From contig NZ_JAIVEM010000006.1 in NCBI RefSeq assembly GCF_020404765.1, forward strand, positions 372,001-436,000: a DNA stretch of 64,000 bases. The letters are read 5' to 3'. The DNA comes from Paenibacillus sp. BJ-4 (GTDB lineage: Bacteria > Bacillota > Bacilli > Paenibacillales > Paenibacillaceae). Numbering within the stretch: the stretch's first letter is position 1; the number at the start of each line of letters is the position of its first letter. Below the pieces are notes generated by a model. The model did no database searches. It was given only the letters and a program-made list of their open reading frames with translations, and was not told where the DNA came from. Shown here piece after piece: positions 9,450 through 18,714 of this stretch. Made by a program: the position numbers and the translations under genes.

Positions 9450-10849
9450 ATGGGAGTGCCTATCGTACAGGAGAGCGTCCTAACTGACAACAAGACTGGC
9501 GAGCACATTAGCCTGAAAGAAAAGATTTCTTACGGTATGGGTGACTTTGGGAACGGATTCATGTTTGATTTGGGACAGTTGTATCTGCTGAAATTTTTTA
9601 CGGATGTGGCAGGTGTTTCAGCAGGAGCAGCCGCAGGCATTTTTTTGGTCAGCAAGCTGTTTGCCGCCGTATGTGATCCGGTTGTCGGGTCCTTTGTTGA
9701 TTATCGCAAGCATATCGGTTCGCGTGGAAAATTCAGACCTTTTCTCATCATTGGAAGCGTTATCCTTGCGATTCTTACGATTCTCACCTTTATTTCACCC
9801 AATATTTCACCTACAGGTAAACTCATTTACGCTTATGCGTCCTATATGATCTGGGGAATTGGCTATTCTATTGTCAATATTCCATATGGCTCACTGGGTG
9901 CGGCCATTACGCAGGATACCATTCAGCGTGCCTCCTTGTCTTCTTTCCGTCAGGCGGGCTCACTAGGGGCATTATTTGTAACCAGTGTCATTGTCATGCC
10001 GCTGATTTTGCTGTTTCCCAATCATCATGTTGGATATCCGGTTGTGATGGGAATTATGTCACTCATTGGTGTGATCGCTTTCATTATATGTTATCGAGGA
10101 ACGAAAGAACGCATTATTAGTCAGTCCGGACCAAAGGAGAAGCTATCTATAGGCGTTATCGTACACACCTTTACGAATAACAAGCCCTTGCTGGTACTCG
10201 TTTTAATGACGATTTTCACCATATCCGCGTACAATATCAAGTCCGCACTGCTGATCTATTTTGCCGAATATAATTTGGGGCATGTAGAGTTAATGGCTTA
10301 TATGAATTTTATTATTATTGGTTCGTCGTTGCTGGGTGTGTTATTCCTGCCCAAGTTGGTGCGGCGTTTTGGTAAACGAAAAACAGCCATATTCGGGATG
10401 CTGGTTAGTGTCATTGCCGACTCCGTAAACTTTTTTATGCCTTCAAATGTATATATTTTTACAATTCTGGCCAGTATTTCGTTCATTGGTATAGTATTCC
10501 TAACGGAGTTACCTGGGCATTTGTCTCCGATATCATTGATTACGGCGAATGGTCATCCGGAGAGCGGAAGGAAGGGATTACGTATTCACTGTTCAATTTT
10601 TCGCGCAAGCTGGCTCAATCCTTGTCCGGCTTTCTATCGGGTATTGGACTGGCGCTAGTAGGATATGTTCCGAATGTAGTTCAGTCCTCCGGAACACTGC
10701 TCGGGATCAAGGCCTTGCTTTGTCTCTATCCGGCTATTGCTCTGGCTTTGGCCATGCTGGTCATCGGTAAAATGTATAAGCTGACTGACAGCAGACATGC
10801 AGAAATGGTTCAAGACTTACAGCGTCGACATGCGGAAAACCGCGTATAA
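9450..10849 (+). pseudogene. GPH-family hexuronate/sugar:cation symporter, frameshifted
   Basis: The product is a roughly 466-aa, 12-segment transporter of the glycoside-pentoside-hexuronide family (N-terminal EKISYGMGDFGNGFMFDLG), probably importing galacturonate. The frame from 9450 reads correctly to FIGI near 10492. The conserved continuation IPNGVTWAFVSDIIDYGEW then appears in another frame and runs to 10849. The context ATA-G-T-ATT-CCT-AAC is explained by one missing base near 10494. Left as is, the first frame ends at 10658 in unrelated residues, losing the last two or three membrane segments. This is either a real inactivating lesion or a sequencing error. Confidence 0.85.
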
Positions 10850-10935
10850 TTTGTGAAAGTCTTCTTTTCCGGGCGGCTCCTGTGGTATGGTGAGTATATA
10901 ATTTTTTAGAGCCTCACTAAAGAAAGGATACGTAT

Positions 10936-11940
10936 ATGGCAGCTACCATTAAAGACATTGCCAAATTGGCTAATGTTTCCCATACAACCGTCTCCCGGGC
11001 GCTTAACAATAGCCCGCTGATTAAAGAAGATACGAAACGCAAAATAATGGAATTGGCAGAGCAATTGAATTATATTCCAAACTTTAACGCGAAGAGCCTT
11101 GTTCTCCAGCGCTCGCATACGATAGGCTTGTTTTTTACCAGTATTTCAGAAGGCACCAGCTCCAGCTTCTTTGCGGATACCATCCGTGGAGTGAATCATG
11201 TCATCGGGGTGGATTACAATCTGTTTGTGCGGGGAATTGACGACTACACCGATTTTTCGGCCATTCACCGCAAGCGATTTGATGGCATCATTCTGATGAG
11301 TCAAAGCGAAGCGGACAACCCGTTTATTTATCATGTGCTTGGTCAGGGCATTCCGCTTGTTGTGCTGAACCGGCAGGTGTCCGGAGCTGGCATCGTGAAC
11401 GTGATTTCCAATGACAAGGAAGGGTCCTATGCGGCGGTTTCCTTTCTCATTGAAAGCGGACACGAACGCATCGCGATCATTGAAGGGGTGGAAGGCTTCA
11501 AGTCTACCCAGCAACGCCGCGAGGGTTTCATGAATGCGCTGATTGATAAGGGTAAGCCGATTCGACACGAATACATCGTACAGGGTCATTACGATACCGA
11601 AAGCGGAAGCCAGGCGATGAAGCGGCTGCTTTCCTTGCAAGAGCCGCCGACCGCAGTATTTTGCTCGAACGATGATATGGCCATCGGTGCGATGAATGCC
11701 GTATTTGAAAACGGCTTGAAGGTACCTGAGGACGTATCTATTATTGGTTTTGACGATATCGGCTTCTCCATGTATACGACCCCGCCGTTAACGACGGTCA
11801 AAAGACCGATAGAGCAGATTAGCGCGCGCGGAGCTGAGTGCATTCTCGAACGGATTCAGTCGCCGTCGAGCGAGGGCGAGCTTATATTTATGGAGACTGC
11901 GCTCATGAAGCGGAAATCAACGGCAGAGAGACTACGCTGA
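10936..11940 (+). CDS. LacI-family transcriptional regulator of the galacturonate locus
   Basis: This 334-aa protein has an N-terminal LacI helix-turn-helix (TIKDIAKLANVSHTTVSRAL, residues 4-23) and a periplasmic-binding-like effector domain ending in FDDIGFSMYTTPPLTTV. Its place between uxaC-transporter and uxaB-uxaA suggests an ExuR/KdgR-like repressor that senses a uronate intermediate. Palindromes built on GTTAACGT before uxaC and uxaB are likely targets. AAAGAAAGGA precedes the start. A terminator at 11970 separates it from convergent poxB. The effector is unknown. Confidence 0.85.
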   Translation: MAATIKDIAKLANVSHTTVSRALNNSPLIKEDTKRKIMELAEQLNYIPNFNAKSLVLQRSHTIGLFFTSISEGTSSSFFADTIRGVNHVIGVDYNLFVRGIDDYTDFSAIHRKRFDGIILMSQSEADNPFIYHVLGQGIPLVVLNRQVSGAGIVNVISNDKEGSYAAVSFLIESGHERIAIIEGVEGFKSTQQRREGFMNALIDKGKPIRHEYIVQGHYDTESGSQAMKRLLSLQEPPTAVFCSNDDMAIGAMNAVFENGLKVPEDVSIIGFDDIGFSMYTTPPLTTVKRPIEQISARGAECILERIQSPSSEGELIFMETALMKRKSTAERLR

Positions 11941-11969
11941 GTATCGTTTTTGAATACAGGCAGGCCAAA

Positions 11970-12014
11970 AGGGGCAGGTCCAGTGCATCAAGCGCTGTTC
12001 CTGTCCCTATTTTT
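11970..12014 (+). terminator. Terminator between lacI-type gene and poxB
   Basis: AGGGGCAGG (11970-11978) pairs with CCTGTCCCT around a loop of about 20 bases containing an AGTGC/GCGCT sub-stem, followed by ATTTTT. It lies between convergent genes. Confidence 0.7.
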
Positions 12015-12041
12015 GTTGAAATCGTGCTGCTTCGTTGGTAT

Positions 12042-13766
12042 TTAACGTAAAAGATTAGTTTTCGCCAGTTCAACAATCTCGTCACCGCGTCCGTTCAGCA
12101 CTGCTTTCATCATCCACAGTGTAAAGCCTTGTGCTTGTTTTAGATTAATTTTAGGCGGCATGGATAGCTCCTGTCGGTTTACCACCACGTCCACCACCAC
12201 AGGGCCGTCATAGGCCAATGCTTGCTGAATGGCATCCTCTAGCATGGATGGATATTCAACCCTGATGCCCTTGAGTCCCATGGCTTGCGCTACAGCGCCA
12301 AAATCAGGGTTAACCAGCTCGGTGCCACTTTCCAGGAATCCGGCCGCTTTCATTTCCAGCTCGACAAAGCCAAGAGCACCATTATTGAAAACAATGACTT
12401 TTACAGGCAATTGATGCTGCTTTAGGGTAAGCAGATCGCCCATCAGCATCGTGAGTCCGCCATCGCCCGACAGGGAAATCACCTGCCGAGCAGGCTGAGT
12501 GGCCTGTGCTCCAATCGCTTGCGGCAGTGCGTTTGCCATCGTCCCATGGTTGAAGGAACCGATAAGCCGCCGCTGACCGTTCATCTGCAAATAACGTGCT
12601 GCCCACACCGTGGGCGTACCGACATCACAGGTGAAAATGGCATTTTCCTGAGCAGCATCACTAATGACCCTGGTGAGATATTGCGGATGGATCGGTGTAT
12701 GGCTTGGTTTACCAGCCGCCAGTTCATCCAGCTCCCGACGGACCTTGGTATAGTGTGAAACGGCTTTTTCCAGATGCTTGGACTCATGCTCTGACGTTAA
12801 ATGAGGAAGCAGCATCTCTAGTGTTGCTTTTACATCCCCGCATAAACCATAGGTTAAAGGAGTGCGTCTGCCGAGGTGGGCGGGCTCTATATCTACCTGC
12901 AGCACTATCGCATTTTCGGGATAAAATTGTCTGTAAGGAAAATCAGTTCCAAGCATGAGCAGGACGTCACAATCCATCATCGCATGGTACCCGGAGGAAT
13001 ATCCGATCAGTCCGGTCAAGCCTGCATAATAAGGATTGTTATATTCGAGATATTCCTTGCCTCGCAAAGCGGATACCATGGGTGATTTTAGCTTGTCGCA
13101 CAGCTGCATGAGCAATTCATGAGATTGCGCACAGCCGGCCCCGCAGAGTAAAGTAATTCGTCTGCCTTTATTCAAATACTCGGCCAGCCGGGAAATTTCG
13201 GAAGGTGACGGATGCACAACTGGTGCTGTAGGATGGTAGACATGTTCGGGCACAGGTACCTTTTCCGCCTCCAAGGCTGCTACATCACCGGGAAGAACAA
13301 TGACGGAGACACCTGAACGTGAAACTGCCTGTTGAATGGCCATGGTTACTGTCCTTGGAACTTGCCGAGGTGTCGTAATCACCTCACAGAAGTGACTGCA
13401 TTCTCCGAAAAGATGCTCGGGATGTGTAGCCTGAAAGTATTCGCTTCCGATCTCGTCGCTTGGAATATGGGCTGCAATAGCGAGTACAGGTACCCGATTG
13501 CGGTGGCAATCATATAGCCCGTTAATCAGATGCAGGTTTCCGGGACCACTGCTTCCGGCACATACAGCAATGCTTCCACTAAGGCCAGCATCCGCTCCGG
13601 CTGCAAAGGCAGCGACCTCTTCGTGCCTTACATGAATCCATTCAATTTGACCATTACTGCGGATGGAATCAACCATATTATTTAAAGAATCTCCAACAAT
13701 GCCATAAATTCGTTTGATTCCTGCGTTGACCAAAACTTGTACAATGGTATCCGCGATTGTCTTCAT
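12042..13766 (-). CDS. poxB: Pyruvate dehydrogenase (quinone) / pyruvate oxidase
   Basis: This 574-aa ThDP/FAD enzyme resembles E. coli PoxB along its whole length: YGIVGDSLNNMVDSI, RHEEVAAFAAGADAGLSG, CAGSSGPGNLHLINGLYDCHRN, CDVGTPTVWAARY, SGDGGLTMLMGDLLTL and the C-terminal RGDEIVELAKTN. The E. coli enzyme converts pyruvate to acetate plus CO2, passes electrons to quinone and attaches to the membrane through its C-terminus, which is conserved here. ATG 13766 follows GGAGGAAC. It sits within the galacturonate locus on the opposite strand. A soluble oxygen-dependent pyruvate oxidase is less likely. Confidence 0.88.
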   Translation of the reverse strand: MKTIADTIVQVLVNAGIKRIYGIVGDSLNNMVDSIRSNGQIEWIHVRHEEVAAFAAGADAGLSGSIAVCAGSSGPGNLHLINGLYDCHRNRVPVLAIAAHIPSDEIGSEYFQATHPEHLFGECSHFCEVITTPRQVPRTVTMAIQQAVSRSGVSVIVLPGDVAALEAEKVPVPEHVYHPTAPVVHPSPSEISRLAEYLNKGRRITLLCGAGCAQSHELLMQLCDKLKSPMVSALRGKEYLEYNNPYYAGLTGLIGYSSGYHAMMDCDVLLMLGTDFPYRQFYPENAIVLQVDIEPAHLGRRTPLTYGLCGDVKATLEMLLPHLTSEHESKHLEKAVSHYTKVRRELDELAAGKPSHTPIHPQYLTRVISDAAQENAIFTCDVGTPTVWAARYLQMNGQRRLIGSFNHGTMANALPQAIGAQATQPARQVISLSGDGGLTMLMGDLLTLKQHQLPVKVIVFNNGALGFVELEMKAAGFLESGTELVNPDFGAVAQAMGLKGIRVEYPSMLEDAIQQALAYDGPVVVDVVVNRQELSMPPKINLKQAQGFTLWMMKAVLNGRGDEIVELAKTNLLR

Positions 13767-13957
13767 AGAAGTTCCTCCTGCCTAGCCTTTGTCTAGTAAG
13801 TAACGTTATCCTGCCCGTGCCTTCTTGCATTTATTCTGTTGAAAATGTATATAAGAACAAGCTCGCGGGAGAGGGTGATAGTTAGCCTTAACCGTCTTGT
13901 ATCAGTGCGAAACAGCAGAAGGAGGGGGATAGACGAACGTTTGTTGTGTAACCACAT

Positions 13958-13973
13958 ATGTTAACGTGTTCAT
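13958..13973. promoter_or_regulatory. LacI-type operator-like site upstream of uxaB (distal)
   Basis: ATGTTAACGTGTTCAT shares the GTTAACGT core with the sites before uxaC. The 324-base interval between poxB and uxaB holds this site, a second one at 14023, and no gene. Confidence 0.45.
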
Positions 13974-14022
13974 ATTATTGTCATTAAAATTTATAAAAAC
14001 TAAAAATGTTGAGAAAACTATT

Positions 14023-14038
14023 TTGTTCACGTGTGCAT
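14023..14038. promoter_or_regulatory. LacI-type operator-like site upstream of uxaB (proximal)
   Basis: TTGTTCACGTGTGCAT has a palindromic CACGTG centre and the outer TTGTT of the uxaC operator. It lies 65 bases from the downstream site's own spacing partner at 13958 and 52 bases before the uxaB start. Confidence 0.4.
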
Positions 14039-14090
14039 TGTGATAAAATAACCTTGCAATCATAATGGTAATAGTGGGAGGTTACTCCGG

Positions 14091-15584
14091 GTGAAACAAG
14101 TAGATGAATTAGACCAATTAAACAGAAAAAGCTTTATTGTAGCAGAGCCGTATCCTGAGAGGGTGCTGCAATTCGGGGAAGGAAACTTCCTGCGTGCGTT
14201 TGTAGACTGGCAATTCGACAAAATGAATAAGCTGGCAGAATGGAATACGGGTGTTGTGATCGTACAACCGCAGCCAGGAGGCATGGTGGAGAAGCTGAGC
14301 GAGCAGGATGGCCTGTATACGGTCATTCTCGAAGGGATTAAGGATGGGCAAGCCATGAAGGAGCACACAGTTGTGGAGTGTGTAGCTCGCGGGATCAATC
14401 CATACGGCTCAGATTTTGTTGAATACGAGGCGTTATCCCAAAAGCCTGAGCTTCGCTTTGTCGTATCGAACACGACGGAGGCAGGGATCGCTTATGTGCC
14501 AGAGGATCGGCTGGAAGATCGTCCGCAAAAGAGCTTTCCAGGAAAGCTGGCTGCTTTACTGTACAAGCGCTTTCAATTTTTCGGCGGCGATCAAAGTAAG
14601 GGACTGGTGATCATTCCGTGCGAGCTGATCGACCGCAATGGTGATGCGCTCAAGGAGATTGTGCTGAGATATGCTGATCAATGGGGGCTTGGGGCTGAAT
14701 TTACAGCATGGCTTGAGGAAGCAAATACATTCTGCAATAGTTTGGTAGACCGGATTGTACCTGGTTATCCCAGAGACCGGATTCATGAAATCCAAACCGA
14801 ATTGGGCTACAAGGACGATTTGGTGGTTGTGGGCGAACAGTATCATCTGTGGGTCATTGAAGGACCGCAATGGCTGAAGGAAGAACTGCCAGCTCATTTG
14901 GCGGGATTGAATGTGCTGATTGTCGACGATATGGCACCCTATCGTACACGCAAGGTGCGCATTTTGAATGGGGCGCATACGGCGCTTACACCTGTCGCTT
15001 ATTTATATGGTCTGGATACGGTGGGGCAGGCGGTCGAGCATGATGTTATGGGCGCTTTTATCCAATCGCTGATTCGAGAAGAAATTATTCCGACACTGGA
15101 CTCCCCGGAAGCGGAATTGAATTTATATGCCGACGATGTTATTGAACGTTTCCGTAATCCATTTGTAAATCATTATGTCATGAGCATTGCTCTGAATTCG
15201 GTGTCCAAGTTCAAGACACGTAACTTGCCGTCCTTGCTACAGTATGTGAAGCAGCATAAGGTACTGCCTGCCAAAATAGTATTTTCGCTGGCGTCCCTGC
15301 TCGTATTTTACCGGGGAGACAGAAACGGTGAGCCAATCGCCCTGGCAGACGAAGCAGAAGTATTGGGTGCGTTTGGTGAGCTGTGGAGTAGATATGACGG
15401 AAGCCTTGCCGGGGCGAAGCAATTAACCGAACAGGTACTTGGCAAGCAGGCATGGTGGGGTCAAGACCTGAACCAGGTCGAAGGGCTGACTGAACAGACG
15501 GCACAGCACGTGTATGAAATGACAAGCAGAGGAATAAAGGAGACGCTGGAATCTCTAACCGGGAAAAGCGTACCCAGAGCATAA
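14091..15584 (+). CDS. uxaB: Tagaturonate reductase (altronate oxidoreductase)
   Basis: This 497-aa protein belongs to the polyol-type mannitol/altronate dehydrogenase family. Motifs are the N-terminal VLQFGEGNFLRAFVDWQFD and the catalytic-region RKVRILNGAHTALTPVAYL, both typical of UxaB. It reduces D-tagaturonate to D-altronate with NADH, the second step of galacturonate breakdown. GTG 14091 follows GGGAGGT by about eight bases. uxaA begins 20 bases after the stop, so the two genes form an operon. Two operator-like sites precede it. Confidence 0.93.
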   Translation: MKQVDELDQLNRKSFIVAEPYPERVLQFGEGNFLRAFVDWQFDKMNKLAEWNTGVVIVQPQPGGMVEKLSEQDGLYTVILEGIKDGQAMKEHTVVECVARGINPYGSDFVEYEALSQKPELRFVVSNTTEAGIAYVPEDRLEDRPQKSFPGKLAALLYKRFQFFGGDQSKGLVIIPCELIDRNGDALKEIVLRYADQWGLGAEFTAWLEEANTFCNSLVDRIVPGYPRDRIHEIQTELGYKDDLVVVGEQYHLWVIEGPQWLKEELPAHLAGLNVLIVDDMAPYRTRKVRILNGAHTALTPVAYLYGLDTVGQAVEHDVMGAFIQSLIREEIIPTLDSPEAELNLYADDVIERFRNPFVNHYVMSIALNSVSKFKTRNLPSLLQYVKQHKVLPAKIVFSLASLLVFYRGDRNGEPIALADEAEVLGAFGELWSRYDGSLAGAKQLTEQVLGKQAWWGQDLNQVEGLTEQTAQHVYEMTSRGIKETLESLTGKSVPRA

Positions 15585-15603
15585 GCAAGGAGGAGAAACC
15601 GGA

Positions 15604-17103
15604 ATGCTGGAATTCATTCAAATACATGATCAAGATAACGTGGTTGTTGCTCTGCGTGATTATAAGCGGGGAGAGACACTAGCGTGGGGGGAACAAGAAG
15701 ATCAGCGCGTGGAGCTGGCCGAGGATGTGGCGCGCGGGCATAAAATTGCGCTGCAGAACATATCTGAAGGTGAGCACGTGCTGAAATACGGATATCCCAT
15801 CGGTCATGCCATTCAGCCCATTCAGGCCGGGCAGCATGTGCACACGCATAATACGAAGACAAATCTGACGGGCGTCGAGGAATACACCTACAATCCTAAG
15901 CCAGCGCCTCTTTTATATGAACAGGAGAACCGGACATTTCAAGGCTTTCGACGTAAGGACGGTCGTGTGGGGATTCGCAATGAGTTGTGGATTGTCCCAA
16001 CGGTCGGTTGTGTGAACGGGATTGCCGAGCTTATTTTGAACCGCTTCAAGCAGGCAGTGGGCGATATTTCGCCTTTTGAAAATGCACTTGTGCTCAAGCA
16101 TAACTATGGTTGTTCTCAGCTTGGGGACGATCATGCATATACACGCACGATTTTAGTTGATGCCGTGAAGCACTCAAACGCGGGCGGTGTACTTGTGCTT
16201 GGTTTGGGCTGCGAGAACAACGAAATGAAGGAATTCAAGGAAGCTATCGGTGAATATGACGCGGAGCGGGTAAAGTTTTTGCTGTCTCAGGAAGTATCGG
16301 ATGAGGTGGAGGAAGGGGTACGGCTACTGCATGAAATTTTTGCGGCTGCGCAAGAGGATCGGCGTGAGCCTGTGCCTTTATCCGAACTGAACATTGGCTT
16401 GAAATGCGGCGGCTCTGACGGCTTGTCGGGCATTACTGCCAATCCGCTGCTCGGACGACTGTCGGATTATATGGCGGCGCAGGGTGGAACGACGGTGCTG
16501 ACTGAGGTGCCTGAAATGTTCGGCGCGGAGACCATTTTAATGGAGCGTGCTGCCGATGAGCAAGTATTCGGGAAGATTGTACATCTGATTAACGATTTTA
16601 AACAATACTTTCTGGATTACAAGCAGCCAGTATATGAAAATCCGTCACCGGGCAATAAAGCAGGGGGCATCACGACACTGGAGGATAAATCACTGGGCTG
16701 TACGCAAAAATCCGGCTCTTCCACGGTCACCGATGTGATTCAGTACGGGGAGCGTCTCAAGACCAAAGGACTTAACCTGCTCAGCGCACCAGGGAACGAC
16801 CTGGTTGCTTCTTCGGCACTCGCAGCAGCGGGCTGCCAGCTCGTTATTTTCACAACCGGACGCGGCACGCCTTTTGGCTCATTTGTTCCGACGATGAAGG
16901 TATCGACCAACTCACCTCTCTATCAGGCTAAGCCCCATTGGATCGACTACAACGCCGGTTCATTGGTGGAGGATGTCAGTATGGAAGATGCGCTCCGTAA
17001 CTTTGTGGATTACATTGTCGATGTAGCCAGCGGAACCTGGGTTAACAATGAGAAAAACAATTTCAGGGAGCTTGCTATTTTTAAAAACGGCGTGACGTTG
17101 TAG
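15604..17103 (+). CDS. uxaA: Altronate dehydratase
   Basis: This 499-aa protein has the two-part UxaA structure: an N-terminal SAF-type domain (residues 1-100, with GHKIALQNISEGEHVLKYG) and the large dehydratase domain with GFRRKDGRVGIRNELWIVPTVGCVN and LKHNYGCSQLGDDH. It dehydrates D-altronate to 2-keto-3-deoxy-D-gluconate, using iron in known family members. The start follows AAGGAGGAGAAACCGGA. The downstream enzymes KdgK and KdgA are not in this window. Confidence 0.94.
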   Translation: MLEFIQIHDQDNVVVALRDYKRGETLAWGEQEDQRVELAEDVARGHKIALQNISEGEHVLKYGYPIGHAIQPIQAGQHVHTHNTKTNLTGVEEYTYNPKPAPLLYEQENRTFQGFRRKDGRVGIRNELWIVPTVGCVNGIAELILNRFKQAVGDISPFENALVLKHNYGCSQLGDDHAYTRTILVDAVKHSNAGGVLVLGLGCENNEMKEFKEAIGEYDAERVKFLLSQEVSDEVEEGVRLLHEIFAAAQEDRREPVPLSELNIGLKCGGSDGLSGITANPLLGRLSDYMAAQGGTTVLTEVPEMFGAETILMERAADEQVFGKIVHLINDFKQYFLDYKQPVYENPSPGNKAGGITTLEDKSLGCTQKSGSSTVTDVIQYGERLKTKGLNLLSAPGNDLVASSALAAAGCQLVIFTTGRGTPFGSFVPTMKVSTNSPLYQAKPHWIDYNAGSLVEDVSMEDALRNFVDYIVDVASGTWVNNEKNNFRELAIFKNGVTL

Positions 17104-17119
17104 AAGCTTGGAACACATC

Positions 17120-17149
17120 GGGAGGCGGAATTTATTCCGTTTCCTTTTT
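17120..17149 (+). terminator. Terminator after uxaBA
   Basis: GGAGGCGGAA and TTCCGTTTCC pair with two G-U pairs, followed directly by TTTTT (17145-17149). Confidence 0.75.
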
Positions 17150-17226
17150 ACGCTGTATATCTCTAAATAGGCATGGTAGACTTTAGGGGAAACACACCGA
17201 ATCGCGTCAGAATAGGAGGAAATACA

Positions 17227-17673
17227 GTGCAAAATGCAATTGTAGCTTATCGTGAAGAAAATCATGATCAGCTCGTAGATATTTGGCACCGGGCTGTACG
17301 CCGGACACACACTTTTTTAGAGGAAGAGGATATCCAATTTTATCATCATATCGTGCGCAATGGCGCCCTTAGAGAAGTCGAAATTTGGATGGCATGGAAT
17401 GAAAGTCAAGGTCTAACAGGGTTTATCGGGCTGGACGGGCCCAAAATAGAGATGCTATTTGTCGATCCTGAGTTGCATGGGCAGGGCATAGGCAGTCGGC
17501 TCATCCAACATGCCGGGAAAATAAAAGGTACACACCTCAAAGTGGACGTAAATGAGCAAAATGAGAAAGCGCATGCATTTTACAAGCATCTCGGCTTTGT
17601 CCAAACAGGGCGATCCGAACTGGATGGATCAGGTCGGGCATTTCCTTTGCTTCATATGGAGTGGAACCAGTAA
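17227..17673 (+). CDS. GNAT-family N-acetyltransferase (YjaB-like)
   Basis: This 148-aa protein shows the acetyl-CoA-binding pattern IEMLFVDPELHGQGIGSRLIQHA followed by VDVNEQNEKAHAFYKHLGFVQTGRSELDGSGRAFPLL. The latter closely resembles E. coli YjaB. The acetyl acceptor is unknown. The frame is open from ATG 17173, but GTG 17227 sits seven bases after TAGGAGG and gives a normal family N-terminus (QNAIVAYREEN). The gene stands alone between the uxaBA terminator and a long AT-rich hairpin. Confidence 0.8.
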   Translation: MQNAIVAYREENHDQLVDIWHRAVRRTHTFLEEEDIQFYHHIVRNGALREVEIWMAWNESQGLTGFIGLDGPKIEMLFVDPELHGQGIGSRLIQHAGKIKGTHLKVDVNEQNEKAHAFYKHLGFVQTGRSELDGSGRAFPLLHMEWNQ

Positions 17674-17749
17674 ACGAAGGACATCCGCCCCCATGTTCAT
17701 AACTGGAATATGTTATCATAATTTTGTTGCCACACGTTTGATTTTATGG

Positions 17750-17788
17750 TATAACTTAATTACGTAATAAATACGTAATTAAGTTATA
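17750..17788. repeat. Perfect 17-bp inverted repeat before the receptor/peptide locus
   Basis: The left arm 17750-17766 and right arm 17772-17788 are exact reverse complements (core AACTTAATTACGTA) with a 5-base ATAAA loop, followed by TTTTAG. It may terminate the GNAT gene, but the stem is almost entirely A+T, so an operator for the following locus is also plausible. Confidence 0.6.
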
Positions 17789-17856
17789 TTTTAGATGGAA
17801 GGTAGATCATGTTTTTGTTTGATAAGTATTAAAAGTCGGACAAGGAGGTGGGGAGG

Positions 17857-18714
17857 GTGGATGATCTTGTTCACTCCCATATCACAGATCTGGACACACT
17901 TGTTAACATGATTAAGCTGTCATTTTCATTTGCAGACGGAGCCAACATGATTGCTTTATGTGATCATCTGTACAACCATGCCAGTCAAAAGTATCAGGAG
18001 CTGCAGCTTTATAAAGCACGCAAGAAGCCTGTACAACTCATACATAGCAAACGGCCGCTAGTATATTATTACGGCTACAGTCATCTTATGAAAGGCATGG
18101 CCTTCCAAAAACAGGGCAATTATGAAGCCGCCCGAGATTGTATCGAAAAATATGCGGAATTGGGCTGGTTTAATGGTCTTGATCAGTATGGTGAAGCAGA
18201 GGTTGAATATTATCGCCATGCCGCCAGAGCCAATCTGTATGCCCTGGATATTTTATCCGGCCATTCTGAAGTGCTGGAGGATTACGTCCAATTTCTTCGA
18301 GACGATCCAGAAGAACTGTTACCAGGGCTCCTTTCCATCGTAGAGGGGGCATACAGGTATGACTACCCTTTAGAGGATATACTTCAATCCTTTGCCGAAC
18401 AAATTGATGATTTCAAATATTTTGAAGAGCCTGTAAACGTATCTTATTATTTTCGCTTCTGCTATCAACTGGCTCTCTACTATATCAAGCAACAACAGGT
18501 TACAGCTGCATTGGATTATATTCTGCAATCCCTCATGCTGTCAGATACCCTGGGTATGGAACATGAGCATGAGTTTAGAAAATGTACCGCTATATTTGAG
18601 ATTTTTCGAACCCAAGCTACAGCAACACAGCAAGACCAATATATAACTATATTAAAAGGAGTGTTAAAGGATGAAAAAATTGATTTCACGGCCTCTGTCG
18701 CTCAGTCTGTTTAG
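17857..18714 (+). CDS. TPR-type cytoplasmic protein, candidate RRNPP-like peptide receptor
   Basis: This 285-aa protein has no signal peptide or membrane segment and is rich in predicted helix. It contains TPR-like units, including the stretch beginning LMKGMAFQKQGNYEAARDCI (about residues 80-105) and ALYYIKQQQVTAALDYIL (about 210-230). There is no N-terminal helix-turn-helix, and an in-frame TAA at 17830 rules out an upstream extension. It therefore resembles Rap-type more than PlcR/AimR-type receptors. GTG 17857 follows AAGGAGG. A 35-codon gene for a secreted-type peptide overlaps its 3' end, the layout of receptor-propeptide signalling pairs. The receptor role is an inference from architecture and context. 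Confidence 0.6.
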   Translation: MDDLVHSHITDLDTLVNMIKLSFSFADGANMIALCDHLYNHASQKYQELQLYKARKKPVQLIHSKRPLVYYYGYSHLMKGMAFQKQGNYEAARDCIEKYAELGWFNGLDQYGEAEVEYYRHAARANLYALDILSGHSEVLEDYVQFLRDDPEELLPGLLSIVEGAYRYDYPLEDILQSFAEQIDDFKYFEEPVNVSYYFRFCYQLALYYIKQQQVTAALDYILQSLMLSDTLGMEHEHEFRKCTAIFEIFRTQATATQQDQYITILKGVLKDEKIDFTASVAQSV

